DNA of 64,000 nt, taken from NCBI RefSeq assembly GCF_018881755.1, contig NZ_JACVPS010000011.1:1-64000 (forward strand). Direction: 5' to 3'. Shown piece after piece: positions 7,729-15,912 of the stretch. Origin of the DNA: Polynucleobacter finlandensis (lineage in GTDB: Bacteria > Pseudomonadota > Gammaproteobacteria > Burkholderiales > Burkholderiaceae). Within the stretch, counting starts at the first letter, position 1. The number at the start of each line of letters is the position of its first letter. A program made the position numbers and the translations under genes. The notes beneath the pieces were generated by a model, which was given only the letters and a program-made list of their open reading frames with translations, had not been told where the DNA came from and did not search any database.

Positions 7729-8430
7729 GTGCTCATACATACCGAAAATCTTTCAAAAATATATGGCGTAGGTGATCAAGTTGTCCACGCATTAGATTCT
7801 GTTTCCATTGATATTGATTCTGGTGATTTTGTAGCTATTGTCGGTGCATCTGGATCTGGAAAATCCACCTTCATGAACATGATTGGCTGTTTAGATCAGC
7901 CCAGTAACGGTAGGTATTTTCTAGCTGGCGAAGATGTGGCATCACTTGATCCAGATTCCCTAGCGGATATTCGTAATCGGCGGATCGGATTTGTATTTCA
8001 ACAATTCAATTTATTGAATCGGACCTCTGCTATTGAAAATACTGCGCTCCCACTTTTATATGCTCGTTCAGGCCCTTTGGCTGGTCTTAGTAAAGAGGAG
8101 CGTTTAGACCATGCAAAAAAACGTTTAGAGCAAGTGGGCCTTGGAGATCGACTTGATAATATGCCGAATCAACTTTCAGGCGGTCAACAACAAAGAGTGG
8201 CTATTGCGCGTGCATTGGTCAATGATCCGGATTTAATTTTGGCTGATGAACCAACTGGCGCCTTAGATTCCAAAACCACTTCAGAAGTGATGAACTTATT
8301 TACGGAGTTGAATAATCAGGGAATGACGGTGATCGTAGTTACCCATGAACCAGATGTTGCGGCTTATGCAAAACGAACCATTACCTTTAAGGACGGCAAG
8401 GTTATTGGTATCAAAATAAATCACGCCTAA
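7729..8430 (+). CDS. MacB-type ABC transporter ATPase
   Basis: A 233-residue ABC ATPase with Walker A GASGSGKS (residues 39-46), signature LSGGQQQRVAIARAL (about 148-162), Walker B DLILADEP and an H-loop VVVTHEP. The insert QQFNLL is typical of the MacB/LolD/FtsE group. It starts at GTG 7729 and ends one base before the permease. In MacB of E. coli the ATPase and permease are one chain; here they are two genes, as in LolD/LolE and many Gram-positive exporters. It hydrolyses ATP to drive the mechanotransmission of the permease. Confidence 0.88.
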   Translation: MLIHTENLSKIYGVGDQVVHALDSVSIDIDSGDFVAIVGASGSGKSTFMNMIGCLDQPSNGRYFLAGEDVASLDPDSLADIRNRRIGFVFQQFNLLNRTSAIENTALPLLYARSGPLAGLSKEERLDHAKKRLEQVGLGDRLDNMPNQLSGGQQQRVAIARALVNDPDLILADEPTGALDSKTTSEVMNLFTELNNQGMTVIVVTHEPDVAAYAKRTITFKDGKVIGIKINHA

Positions 8431-8431
8431 T

Positions 8432-9670
8432 ATGAAGATTGAAATTGCAACTAACTTAGCCATCGCCTTTCAAGCTCTGAAAGTCAATAAGCTACGATCG
8501 TCTTTGACTATGCTGGGGATCATTATTGGTGTAGCCGCAGTCATTACGATGATTGCTGTTGGTGGCGGTGCGCAGGCTCGCGTGAAGGCACAAATCTCTA
8601 GTCTCGGCTCAAATTTAATGATCATTATTCCAGGATCATTATTGCAATCAGGGGTGCGTCTCGGAACTGGAAATGCGCAAACTCTAACTGAGGATGATGC
8701 AAATGCAATTTTGAGAGAAATTCCTGAAGTTGCCTATGCTGCCCCTATTAGTAGGGGCGGTGGTCAAATCATTTCCAGTAGTAATAACTGGGGCACAACT
8801 ATTTATGGGGTCAATCCTGATTTTTTCGAGGCCAGGGAGTGGCCACTCGCTAGTGGTCGGATGTTTGAATATGCTGAAATTGCAGGTGCTGGGAAGGTTG
8901 TGATTCTTGGCCAAACTGTTGCTAATCAGTTATTTGGTAGCGAAGATCCAATTGATCAGCAAGTCAGAATTAAAGGCGTTCCATTTACTGTCATTGGCAT
9001 TGCAGAAAAAAAGGGACAAAGTATGCAAGGGCAAGATCAAGATGATGGCGTCTTTGTTCCTCTATCAACCGGTAGACGCAGAATTTTTGGTGAGGCAATG
9101 GGAAAAATTGCGAGGGTTGGAAGCATTGCTGTTAAGGTTCAAGATGGCAATGATATGAAGGTGACAGAGCAAAAGATTGCTGAACTGTTGAGACAACGTC
9201 ATCGAACCCAAATAGGAGCAGAGGATGATTTTACGATTAGGAATCTTACGGAAATACTTGAGGCTCAGGAGGCGGCTAGCAAAGTGATGTCAGCATTGTT
9301 AGCTGCGGTAGCCTCTGTCAGTCTTTTGGTTGGAGGGATCGGAATCATGAACATCATGTTGGTGTCAGTAACAGAGCGCACTAGGGAAATTGGCTTGAGA
9401 ATGGCAATTGGTGCAAAGGGCAGGGATATTTTGGAGCAATTTTTAGTGGAGGCGATGACCTTAGCTACTCTTGGAGGATTGGTTGGCATACTGCTTGGAT
9501 TTTTGGCGTCCGAACTGATTGCAGTATTGGCAGGATGGGCTATACAGTTATCCCTGATCTCTATTATCTTGGCAGTAGGGTTCTCAGCGGCGATTGGTAT
9601 TTTCTTCGGGTTCTATCCAGCTAAAAAAGCGGCGATGATGCAGCCAATTCAAGCATTGCGTTATGAATAG
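8432..9670 (+). CDS. MacB-type ABC permease (FtsX fold)
   Basis: A 412-residue permease with four transmembrane helices: one near residues 22-45, a large periplasmic domain (about 50-280, MacB_PCD), and three C-terminal helices (about 285-310, 335-360 and 370-395; FtsX domain). The motif RTREIGLRMAIGAKGRDIL between the second and third helices couples to the ATPase and is characteristic of this family. With the upstream ATPase, adaptor and channel it completes a tripartite efflux pump spanning both membranes. It is the last gene of the operon. Confidence 0.87.
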   Translation: MKIEIATNLAIAFQALKVNKLRSSLTMLGIIIGVAAVITMIAVGGGAQARVKAQISSLGSNLMIIIPGSLLQSGVRLGTGNAQTLTEDDANAILREIPEVAYAAPISRGGGQIISSSNNWGTTIYGVNPDFFEAREWPLASGRMFEYAEIAGAGKVVILGQTVANQLFGSEDPIDQQVRIKGVPFTVIGIAEKKGQSMQGQDQDDGVFVPLSTGRRRIFGEAMGKIARVGSIAVKVQDGNDMKVTEQKIAELLRQRHRTQIGAEDDFTIRNLTEILEAQEAASKVMSALLAAVASVSLLVGGIGIMNIMLVSVTERTREIGLRMAIGAKGRDILEQFLVEAMTLATLGGLVGILLGFLASELIAVLAGWAIQLSLISIILAVGFSAAIGIFFGFYPAKKAAMMQPIQALRYE

Positions 9671-9935
9671 GTTTATTAGCTTAGTGTCGCTACTAGACAA
9701 AGACTTCCAATCCATAATAAGTATTACTTTTAGCAACGCTCAACCACATCAAGAAAAAACACTTTGGAGCAACCAAGTGATAGATGTTTGCTCAATAATT
9801 CCGATGGTTTGGAAAACCAAAGAGTGAGCTAGCGTTTATTGTGATCTTGATAATCTAGTCACACAAAAGCTCACACACCGATATTTATGAGACGTAACCT
9901 CTTGAAATCTTAATGGTTTTCTTTGGATGTCTGCT
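9671..9935. other. Gene-free stretch after macB
   Basis: No open frame of note, no RNA gene and no clear terminator recognised between the pump operon and tRNA-like remnant A. It may hold decayed sequence from an old insertion. Confidence 0.4.
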
Positions 9936-10023
9936 CTCATAATCCTTTGGTCCCAGGTTCAAGTCCTGGTGGGCCCACCAGAAAAGCAAGCCCTCATCAG
10001 AAATGGTGGGGGTTTTGTCTTTT
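9936..10023 (+). repeat. tRNA 3'-half remnant + terminator (copy A)
   Basis: Positions 9936-9980 read as the 3' half of a tRNA: anticodon loop CTCATAA (anticodon CAT at 9938-9940), variable region, a perfect T arm (CCAGG-TTCAAGT-CCTGG), the 3' acceptor strand TGGGCCC and ACCA. No matching 5' half lies upstream. The sequence resembles bacterial tRNA-Ile2 (CAT). It is followed by a hairpin (CCCTCATC/GGTGGGGG) and TTTTGTCTTTT, i.e. the tRNA's terminator. Two decayed copies of the same unit occur at 18871-18932 and 28099-28184. Such 3' fragments are typical scars (att sites) of elements that integrate into tRNA genes. Confidence 0.75.
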
Positions 10024-10044
10024 GAGCGCCACTTTAAGTAAGGC

Positions 10045-10392
10045 TCAATTCTCTTTTAAGCGAGAACTTTTGCGCGATTTTTCGTAAAAGTGATTAGGCT
10101 TAGATTTAACCCAATGAATAAATCGTTGCATTTCAGGATGTTCTTGAAGGGCTAAGGCCGTATTTAATTTCATAGCCAATTCAGTTTCTGTAAATAGCGC
10201 ATGAATCTGGCGATGGCAGATGCGGTGTAGGTACTCGGTAGTTTTTCCACCCTTAGATTTAGGTATAAGGTGATGAGCATCTTTTTGAGATTCTGGGATG
10301 AGGCGATCGCAAATAGGGCACGCAATCTCAAGCTCTTTTGGGCATGGAGATGGCCCAAGTGTTATTAGCTTTCGGCGTATTTTTCCAATCAT
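10045..10392 (-). CDS. HNH endonuclease-like protein
   Basis: A 115-residue protein with a CPIC-x19-HH pattern (CPICDRLIPESQKDAHHLIPKSKGG), then N/Y-x-x-x-LHRICHRQIHALFT: the zinc-binding Cys/His and catalytic HH of HNH nucleases. I chose ATG 10392 so the gene does not run into the divergent TIGR03643 gene; longer in-frame starts exist up to 10575. No ribosome-binding site is obvious. Small stand-alone HNH proteins of this type are widespread in proteobacterial chromosomes and their role is unclear. It lies next to tRNA remnant A. Confidence 0.7.
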   Translation of the reverse strand: MIGKIRRKLITLGPSPCPKELEIACPICDRLIPESQKDAHHLIPKSKGGKTTEYLHRICHRQIHALFTETELAMKLNTALALQEHPEMQRFIHWVKSKPNHFYEKSRKSSRLKEN

Positions 10393-10451
10393 ATAATTTT
10401 TTTGAAATATTAATGTGCAATACAAGTTTAGTAAATAAGTCATAAACTTGC

Positions 10452-10724
10452 ATGGTGCCAAAATTCTCTCCAAAAACACTTTCTGAATCTGATATATCCC
10501 GCCTGATTGAAATGGCTTGGGAAGACCGCACGCCATTTGATGCAATCGAGAAATTGTTTGGCTTATCCGAGTCACAAGTGATCCTATTAATGCGCCATCA
10601 ACTCAAGCGAGGCTCTTTTGAGCTATGTCGTAAGCGCGTCACAGGGAGGGCGACTAAGCATGTTGCTCTTCGAAGTAAGCTAGTGGCTCGCGCATATTGC
10701 CCAACTCAGTATAAAAATAAATGA
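10452..10724 (+). CDS. TIGR03643 family protein
   Basis: A 90-residue protein with the conserved core SRLIEMAWEDRTPFDAIEKLFGLSE-type segment followed by VTGRATKHVALR, which I recognise as the TIGR03643 family. The first part looks like a helix-turn-helix (IEKLFGLSESQVILLMRHQL). Its function is unknown. The family commonly neighbours photolyase/cryptochrome genes, and here its stop codon overlaps the photolyase start (ATGA), so the two are translated together. A role in light response or DNA repair is inferred only from this link. Confidence 0.8.
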   Translation: MVPKFSPKTLSESDISRLIEMAWEDRTPFDAIEKLFGLSESQVILLMRHQLKRGSFELCRKRVTGRATKHVALRSKLVARAYCPTQYKNK

Positions 10725-12256
10725 ATTCTCTTAAAAGGTTGGTCCTGATTCTCGGGGATCAGTTAGATTTAAAAGGGGCAGCCCTTAGAGATTTTGATTT
10801 TAAGACCGATGAAGTGGTCATGATCGAGTCAATTCCAGAGGCTCAGTATGTTTGGTCCCATAAGGCAAAGATTGCTTTATTTTTATCGGCCATGCGTCAC
10901 TTTGCGAAAAGCCTGAAAGAGCTTAATTACCCGCTTGAATACATTCAGGCCTCACCTCTATCAATAGTCGCAGCTTTAAAGGAAAAGATAGCCCAAGAGA
11001 GAATTACACACTTGATCTGTGTTGAGCCGGGTGAATGGCGTTTAAAGCAGCAGCTAGAAGAACTAGCAAAGGAATTATCGATTGGGCTTGAGATGCGTGA
11101 AGACGATCATTTTTATTGCTCACATCAAGAGTTTATTCAATGGACAGCTGGCAAGAAAGAGCTAAGGCTAGAGTACTTTTACCGCTTGATGCGTAAGACA
11201 CACAATATTTTGGTGGATTCAGAAGGAAACCCTGAGGGTGGGCAATGGAATTTTGATCAAGATAATCGCAAGCCCTATCCTAAAAAGGGTCCCGGCATGA
11301 TTGAGGCTCCAGTTTTATTTGAGCCAGATTTAGTTACCAAAGAGGTTCTTGAGTTTGTGAACGCTACCTATTCCGATCATCCTGGATCGCTAGATGATTT
11401 TTGGTGGCCGGTTACCCGTGAGCAAGCCTTAGAGGCCTTGGAGTATTTTGTGGAATACCGCCTCAGAAATTTTGGGATATTTCAGGATGCAATGTGGACT
11501 GATACCCCGCTTGGTTGGCATTCGATTCTTTCGAGCTCACTGAACCTAAAGTTACTCAACCCACGTGAAGTGATTAATGCTGTTTTGCAGGCATGGAAAA
11601 AATACTCCTTAGATCTTTCCACGGTTGAGGGATTTATTCGGCAAATATTAGGTTGGCGTGAGTTTGTCAGGGGCATGTATTACCTTGATATGCCTCGGAT
11701 GGCTAAAGATAATTACTATGGCCACCAAAGATCTTTGCCAAAATGGTATTGGACAGGGAAAACCGATATGGCTTGCATGAAAGATGCCATTGGTCAAACA
11801 TTACGATATGGCTATGCCCATCATATTCAGCGCTTGATGGTTACTGGCAACTTTGCTTTGTTGTCGGAGATACTGCCATCAGAAGTATGTGATTGGTATT
11901 TGGCCATTTATGTTGATGCGATTGAGTGGGTAGAGCTTCCTAATACCGCTGGCATGGCTCTATTCGCAAATGGTGGGCGCTTCACTAGTAAGCCCTATAT
12001 TGCCAGTGGTGCTTATATAAAGCGCATGAGTAATTATTGCGACTCCTGCAAGTACAAGCCAGATGTTCGCTTTGGAGATGCCGCTTGTCCCATTACCACT
12101 TTGTATTGGAATTTTTTAATTAAACATCGCAGTCAGTTTGAGTCAAGCCCACGTGCAAGGCTGATGACAGCAAACCTTAAAAGAATTAGTGATGAAGACC
12201 AGAAGTCGATCGTGGAGCATGCCGATCAACTCTTGAATAATCTGAACAATCTATAG
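10721..12256 (+). CDS. FeS-type photolyase/cryptochrome (PhrB/CryB group)
   Basis: A 511-residue flavoprotein of the deoxyribodipyrimidine photolyase-related family (FeS-BCP group). It has the N-terminal Rossmann domain (LVLILGDQLD, about residues 5-140) and a C-terminal helical FAD-binding domain (about 220-500). It has the segments GWREFVRGMYY, YGYAHHIQRLMV and SNYCDSCKYK...ACPIT, where the last three cysteines plus an upstream one (TDMACM) would bind a 4Fe-4S cluster. Characterised members repair (6-4) photoproducts using blue light. Co-encoded with TIGR03643 and DUF2256 proteins. An enzyme or a light sensor is possible; repair is more likely. Confidence 0.85.
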   Translation: MNSLKRLVLILGDQLDLKGAALRDFDFKTDEVVMIESIPEAQYVWSHKAKIALFLSAMRHFAKSLKELNYPLEYIQASPLSIVAALKEKIAQERITHLICVEPGEWRLKQQLEELAKELSIGLEMREDDHFYCSHQEFIQWTAGKKELRLEYFYRLMRKTHNILVDSEGNPEGGQWNFDQDNRKPYPKKGPGMIEAPVLFEPDLVTKEVLEFVNATYSDHPGSLDDFWWPVTREQALEALEYFVEYRLRNFGIFQDAMWTDTPLGWHSILSSSLNLKLLNPREVINAVLQAWKKYSLDLSTVEGFIRQILGWREFVRGMYYLDMPRMAKDNYYGHQRSLPKWYWTGKTDMACMKDAIGQTLRYGYAHHIQRLMVTGNFALLSEILPSEVCDWYLAIYVDAIEWVELPNTAGMALFANGGRFTSKPYIASGAYIKRMSNYCDSCKYKPDVRFGDAACPITTLYWNFLIKHRSQFESSPRARLMTANLKRISDEDQKSIVEHADQLLNNLNNL

Positions 12257-12264
12257 GGTTGGAG

Positions 12265-12420
12265 ATGAGCACTTCTTTTAAGGGTAATAAAAGTTTTCTA
12301 CCAAGAAAAATTTGTGTTGTCTGTAAAAAAGAAATGACGTGGAGAAAGTCGTGGGCCAAAAACTGGGAATCGGTAAAATATTGCTCAGATGCTTGCAGGA
12401 AAAAAGCGCCTACAGTGTAG
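12265..12420 (+). CDS. DUF2256 zinc-finger-like protein
   Basis: A 51-residue protein easily missed because of its size. It contains KICVVCKKEMTWRKSWAKNW then VKYCSDACRKK, i.e. CxxC-x(n)-CxxxC around the TWRKxWxxxW core that defines DUF2256. Four cysteines probably bind zinc. A ribosome-binding site (GGAG) precedes ATG 12265 and the gene begins 8 bases after the photolyase stop, so it is the third gene of the photolyase operon. The family's function is unknown; it is often found beside or fused to photolyase-related genes. Confidence 0.85.
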   Translation: MSTSFKGNKSFLPRKICVVCKKEMTWRKSWAKNWESVKYCSDACRKKAPTV

Positions 12421-12493
12421 ATATAAATGGCTACTAGCTTTCTTCTAAGATATTGTTTCGCTCGAGCAAGAGTCAAAACGAAAGAAAAAAATC

Positions 12494-13393
12494 CTAGTAC
12501 CGCAGTTGAAATTTCAACGCGGATTTTATTGTCTGAAAATGAATATCAACCGTAGACTCAATATTCTTTCCATACCCTCCTGCCATTGAGAGGGCTAAAG
12601 GTATTTGATGTCCTATTGCATATTGAAAGACTGTTTCATCCCGTCTTTGTATCCCATTTTTAGTCAGTTTTAATCTTCCTAGCCGATCATGTTCATGAGG
12701 ATCTGCGCCTGCTAAATAAATAATGAAATCTACTGAAAAGCGCGCCTTGAGTTTTTCAAGAGAATCTTCAAGTGCATTCAGATAAGTTTGATCATCACAA
12801 CCATCAGGCAAATCAACGTCTAGGTCGCTTTGCTCCTTAGTGAAGGGAAAGTTATTTTGACCATGAATTGATAAAGTAAAAATAGAAGAATCATTTTTTA
12901 AAATAGAGGCTGTCCCATTGCCCTGGTGAACATCTAAATCAATCACTGCAATTTGAAGTTTGGGATTAATTTCTTTTTGTAAGGCCCTAGCAGCAATTAC
13001 AGAATCATTAAAAACGCAGAAACCACTTCCTTGATCTCGATAAGCGTGGTGTGTGCCACCAGCTAGATTGGCTGCGATGCCCTCTTTAAAGGCTGTTTTG
13101 GCTGCGGCGACGGTAGCGCCGGAAGATCGACGCGAACGCTCAACCATTTGTTCGCTCCAAGGAAAACCTATTTCTCTTTGTTCCCCGGGACTTAGATTGC
13201 CCTGAAGTACTTTAATCAAATAACCTGGATCGTGGGCATATAGAATTTGTGTATCAGTTGCACTAGGCGCCTCAAGGAGTTCAATTTCTGGAACTGTAGC
13301 GACAAGATCATGCAAACGAGAGTACTTTTCCATTGGAAAGCGATGCCCAGAAGGCAATGGTAAGACAAAATGATCGGTATAAAACGCCTTCAC
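12494..13393 (-). CDS. Histone-deacetylase-like amidohydrolase
   Basis: A 299-residue arginase/deacetylase-fold protein. Visible motifs: GGTHHA (catalytic His pair, about residue 112-117), DLDVHQGNG (zinc ligands Asp and His, about 152-160), AGADPHEHDRLG (third zinc ligand Asp, about 230) and a C-terminal SMAGGYG. These define class II-like bacterial HDAC/AcuC/acetylpolyamine hydrolases. It would remove acetyl or acyl groups from lysines, polyamines or related amides. Its start overlaps the end of the upstream DUF2237 gene by 4 bases (ATGA), so they form a two-gene operon. Confidence 0.85.
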   Translation of the reverse strand: MKAFYTDHFVLPLPSGHRFPMEKYSRLHDLVATVPEIELLEAPSATDTQILYAHDPGYLIKVLQGNLSPGEQREIGFPWSEQMVERSRRSSGATVAAAKTAFKEGIAANLAGGTHHAYRDQGSGFCVFNDSVIAARALQKEINPKLQIAVIDLDVHQGNGTASILKNDSSIFTLSIHGQNNFPFTKEQSDLDVDLPDGCDDQTYLNALEDSLEKLKARFSVDFIIYLAGADPHEHDRLGRLKLTKNGIQRRDETVFQYAIGHQIPLALSMAGGYGKNIESTVDIHFQTIKSALKFQLRY

Positions 13394-13764
13394 TCTACAA
13401 CTGCAAATTGCTCTAGCGTTTGAAGGGGGACAGTTTTAAGGGCGCTAATGTGGGTACTCTCCAACTTAATTTGAGGCGCACAATCGGCTTCATGTGCTTC
13501 AGCCCAACGGTTAATGCATAAGCACCATTGATCGCCTGGTAGTAGGCCAGGAAAGGCAAATTCGGGTCTTGGGGTAATAAGGTCATTGCCTTTTTCTAGG
13601 CTAAATTGCAAAAACTCCTTTGTAACAATTGCGCAGACCAGATGTCTGCCCAGATCGTTATCATCTGTTTTGCAGCAACCATCCCGAAAGAATCCAGTTA
13701 AGGGATCAAAAGAGCAGGGGACGAGAGGCTGCCCTAAAACATTGAGATCAACTTCTTTAGGCAT
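13390..13764 (-). CDS. DUF2237 family protein
   Basis: A 124-residue protein that matches DUF2237 along its length: NVLGQPLVPCSFDPLTGFFRDG, CCKTDDNDLGRHLVCAIVT, GNDLITP and FPGLLPGDQWCLC, ending with ATHISAL-like sequence. Five conserved cysteines and a His are compatible with metal binding, but no activity is known to me. It is translated together with the HDAC-like protein (4-base overlap). Confidence 0.85.
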   Translation of the reverse strand: MPKEVDLNVLGQPLVPCSFDPLTGFFRDGCCKTDDNDLGRHLVCAIVTKEFLQFSLEKGNDLITPRPEFAFPGLLPGDQWCLCINRWAEAHEADCAPQIKLESTHISALKTVPLQTLEQFAVVE

Positions 13765-13903
13765 CTGGTTTTTATTTGATTGGTTGGATTTAAAAGAAGT
13801 TTATTTTAGATGTTATTTGAATCCAAGAGCGCTCTCTAGAAATGTTGGGTTTTTGGGGTCTTTGAAAGCGATTGCTTTTTGGTTTTTGTCAGAATTAAAA
13901 GGT

Positions 13904-13918
13904 AATTCCTATAGAATT
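13904..13918. promoter_or_regulatory. 15-bp inverted repeat upstream of SDR gene
   Basis: AATTC-CTATA-GAATT, a 15-bp inverted repeat 53 bases before ATG 13972. Its ATTCCTATAG core is identical to one half of the 20-bp palindrome at 63661-63680. It may be an operator; chance similarity cannot be excluded. Confidence 0.3.
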
Positions 13919-13971
13919 AATTGGGCAATCAATAACTTTGTTAAATAAGCTTCAATTTTTAGAAAAGCATA

Positions 13972-14778
13972 ATGAATATAGACTCCCCTGATAAACAACG
14001 CGTAGCGGTAGTAACGGGTGGCGCGCGAGGAATTGGGCTTGCAATTGGTGAATGGTTTTTACGCCATCAGTACAGGGTTGTTCTCTTAGATATTGATGGC
14101 GCTACGCTTGACGCAACTGTTGAACGGATCGGCCAAGCAAATCAGGTTTTGGGTATTCATTGTGATGTTTCCAATCCAGAGCAAGTAAGTCGTGCAGCTG
14201 ATGAAGTAATTTCCAAGTTTGGGCATGTTGATGCTTTGGTAAATAACGCTGGAGTGGCTGTATTTAAACCTATCCTGGAGACTTCCTATGAGGAATGGCG
14301 CACGGTACTAGGAACCAATTTAGATGGTGCATTTTTATGTTCCCAGAAATTTGGTAGTTTGATTGTCAAAAATGGTGGGGGTGCAATCGTCAATATCGCC
14401 TCCATCTCTGGCCTTAGGGCGAGCACTTTACGGGTGGCTTATGGCACAAGCAAAGCCGCTTTAATTCAGTTAACTAAGCAATACGCCGTAGAGCTAGGTA
14501 ATGTGAATGTCCGAGTGAATGTGATTGCGCCAGGGCCAGTAGATACCGAAATGGCTAAGCTTGTGCATAGCGTTGCAATACGCTCGGATTATTACGATGC
14601 TATTCCTTTGGGCCGTTATGGCACCCCCGAGGAAATGGCCAATACAGTTGGCTTCCTATGTAGCGATGCCGCTACATTTATTAATGGCCAAGTCATTGCT
14701 GTAGATGGTGGTTTTGAAGCATCTGGCGTTGGATTGCCTACCTTACGTCGTAATATGGCAGCCCCCGGTGGAGATTAG
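13972..14778 (+). CDS. Short-chain dehydrogenase/reductase
   Basis: A 268-residue classical SDR: TGGARGIGLAIG cofactor loop (about residues 15-26), NNAGVA (about 91-96), the catalytic Ser in NIASISGLR and YGTSKAAL (Tyr-x-x-x-Lys, about 157-161), and a C-terminal IAVDGGF. An acidic residue after the second strand (LDIDG) predicts NAD over NADP. It oxidises or reduces a hydroxyl/keto group; the substrate is unknown. It is followed by a TRAP transporter 120 bases downstream, suggesting it acts on the imported organic acid or sugar acid. Confidence 0.8.
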   Translation: MNIDSPDKQRVAVVTGGARGIGLAIGEWFLRHQYRVVLLDIDGATLDATVERIGQANQVLGIHCDVSNPEQVSRAADEVISKFGHVDALVNNAGVAVFKPILETSYEEWRTVLGTNLDGAFLCSQKFGSLIVKNGGGAIVNIASISGLRASTLRVAYGTSKAALIQLTKQYAVELGNVNVRVNVIAPGPVDTEMAKLVHSVAIRSDYYDAIPLGRYGTPEEMANTVGFLCSDAATFINGQVIAVDGGFEASGVGLPTLRRNMAAPGGD

Positions 14779-14898
14779 CCTGCTGGTTTTCCCTTGATTT
14801 TTCCTGTTTAATTAAAATCTGACCGTATATTAAGAGTATTGCCAAATGAGTATTTGGCGGTGCTAAAAGTGTATTAAAAATAATCCAATGGAGACAAG

Positions 14899-15912
14899 AT
14901 GACATTTACAAGACGTGACTTTATGAAGCATGCTGGTATTGCAGCATTACCTTTAGTGGCTGGCAATGCCTTTGCACAAAGCGCAGAGTTTAATTTAAAG
15001 TTTGGCAGTAATTTGCCTGCTACGCATCCATTAAATATTCATGCATATAAGATGGCGTCCAAAATTAAAGTGGAGACAAAAGGGCGCGTTGATATTCAAG
15101 TATTTCCTTACAATCAATTGGGAAATGATACGGATATGCTGTCTCAATTGCGCTCTGGTGCGTTGGACTTTATGACTTTGTCACCATTGATTTTGGGCTC
15201 GCTGGTGCCGCAAGCACAAATTAATGGCGTAGGTTTTGCATTTAAAGATTACAAGCAGGTATGGGCTGCAATGGATGGCGAGTTGGGTGCCTATGTACGT
15301 CGTCAAATCGCTGCGACTGGCACTATCTTTGCATTCGATAAGATCTGGGACAACGGCTATCGCGAAGTCACTAATAGTGTGCGCCCAATCAATAAGCCAG
15401 AGGATTTAAAGGGGATTAAGTTGCGCACCCCTCCTGGCCCAATGTGGGTCTCTTTATTTAAAGCTTTAGGCGCATCTCCAACACCATTAAATTTCGCTGA
15501 AGTTTATTCAGCGCTTCAATCTAAAGTAGTCGATGGCCAAGAGAACCCTTTAGCTATTATTTATACTGCCAAGCTATACGAAGTGCAAAAATATTGTTCG
15601 CTGACAAACCACATGTGGGATGGTTATTGGTTCATGGGTAATAAAAAATTATTTGAGCAGTTGCCCCCAGACTTGCAAGCCATCGTGACTCGTAATGTTG
15701 CGGAATCCGCTGTGCTTCAAAGAGCTGATGTACGTAAGATGAATGATGGCCTACAGGCAGAATTGCAGGCAAAGGGTATGGCAATTAACCCCACTAACGC
15801 AGACCCATTCCGTGAAAAATTAAGACAGGCTGGTTTTTATTCGGAATGGAAAGCGAAATTCGGGGACGAAGCATGGTCTTTGCTTGAGAAATACACGGGC
15901 AAGCTTGCGTGA
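14899..15912 (+). CDS. dctP: TRAP transporter substrate-binding protein (DctP)
   Basis: A 337-residue periplasmic binding protein with a twin-arginine-type signal (TRRDFMKHAGIAALPLVAGNAFA, residues 3-26), so it may be exported folded by Tat. The DctP fold is shown by the GSNLPATHPLN start, the PEDLKGIKLRTPPGPM segment (ligand Arg) and the TPLNFAEVYSALQSKVVDGQENP segment typical of the family. It captures an organic acid for the fused permease encoded immediately downstream (4-base overlap GTGA). Ligand not deducible. Confidence 0.9.
   Translation: MTFTRRDFMKHAGIAALPLVAGNAFAQSAEFNLKFGSNLPATHPLNIHAYKMASKIKVETKGRVDIQVFPYNQLGNDTDMLSQLRSGALDFMTLSPLILGSLVPQAQINGVGFAFKDYKQVWAAMDGELGAYVRRQIAATGTIFAFDKIWDNGYREVTNSVRPINKPEDLKGIKLRTPPGPMWVSLFKALGASPTPLNFAEVYSALQSKVVDGQENPLAIIYTAKLYEVQKYCSLTNHMWDGYWFMGNKKLFEQLPPDLQAIVTRNVAESAVLQRADVRKMNDGLQAELQAKGMAINPTNADPFREKLRQAGFYSEWKAKFGDEAWSLLEKYTGKLA

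Noticed and set aside
9936-9980. Functional tRNA gene
   Set aside because: Only the 3' half exists; no D arm or 5' acceptor strand pairing with TGGGCCC is found upstream, so it is a fragment.
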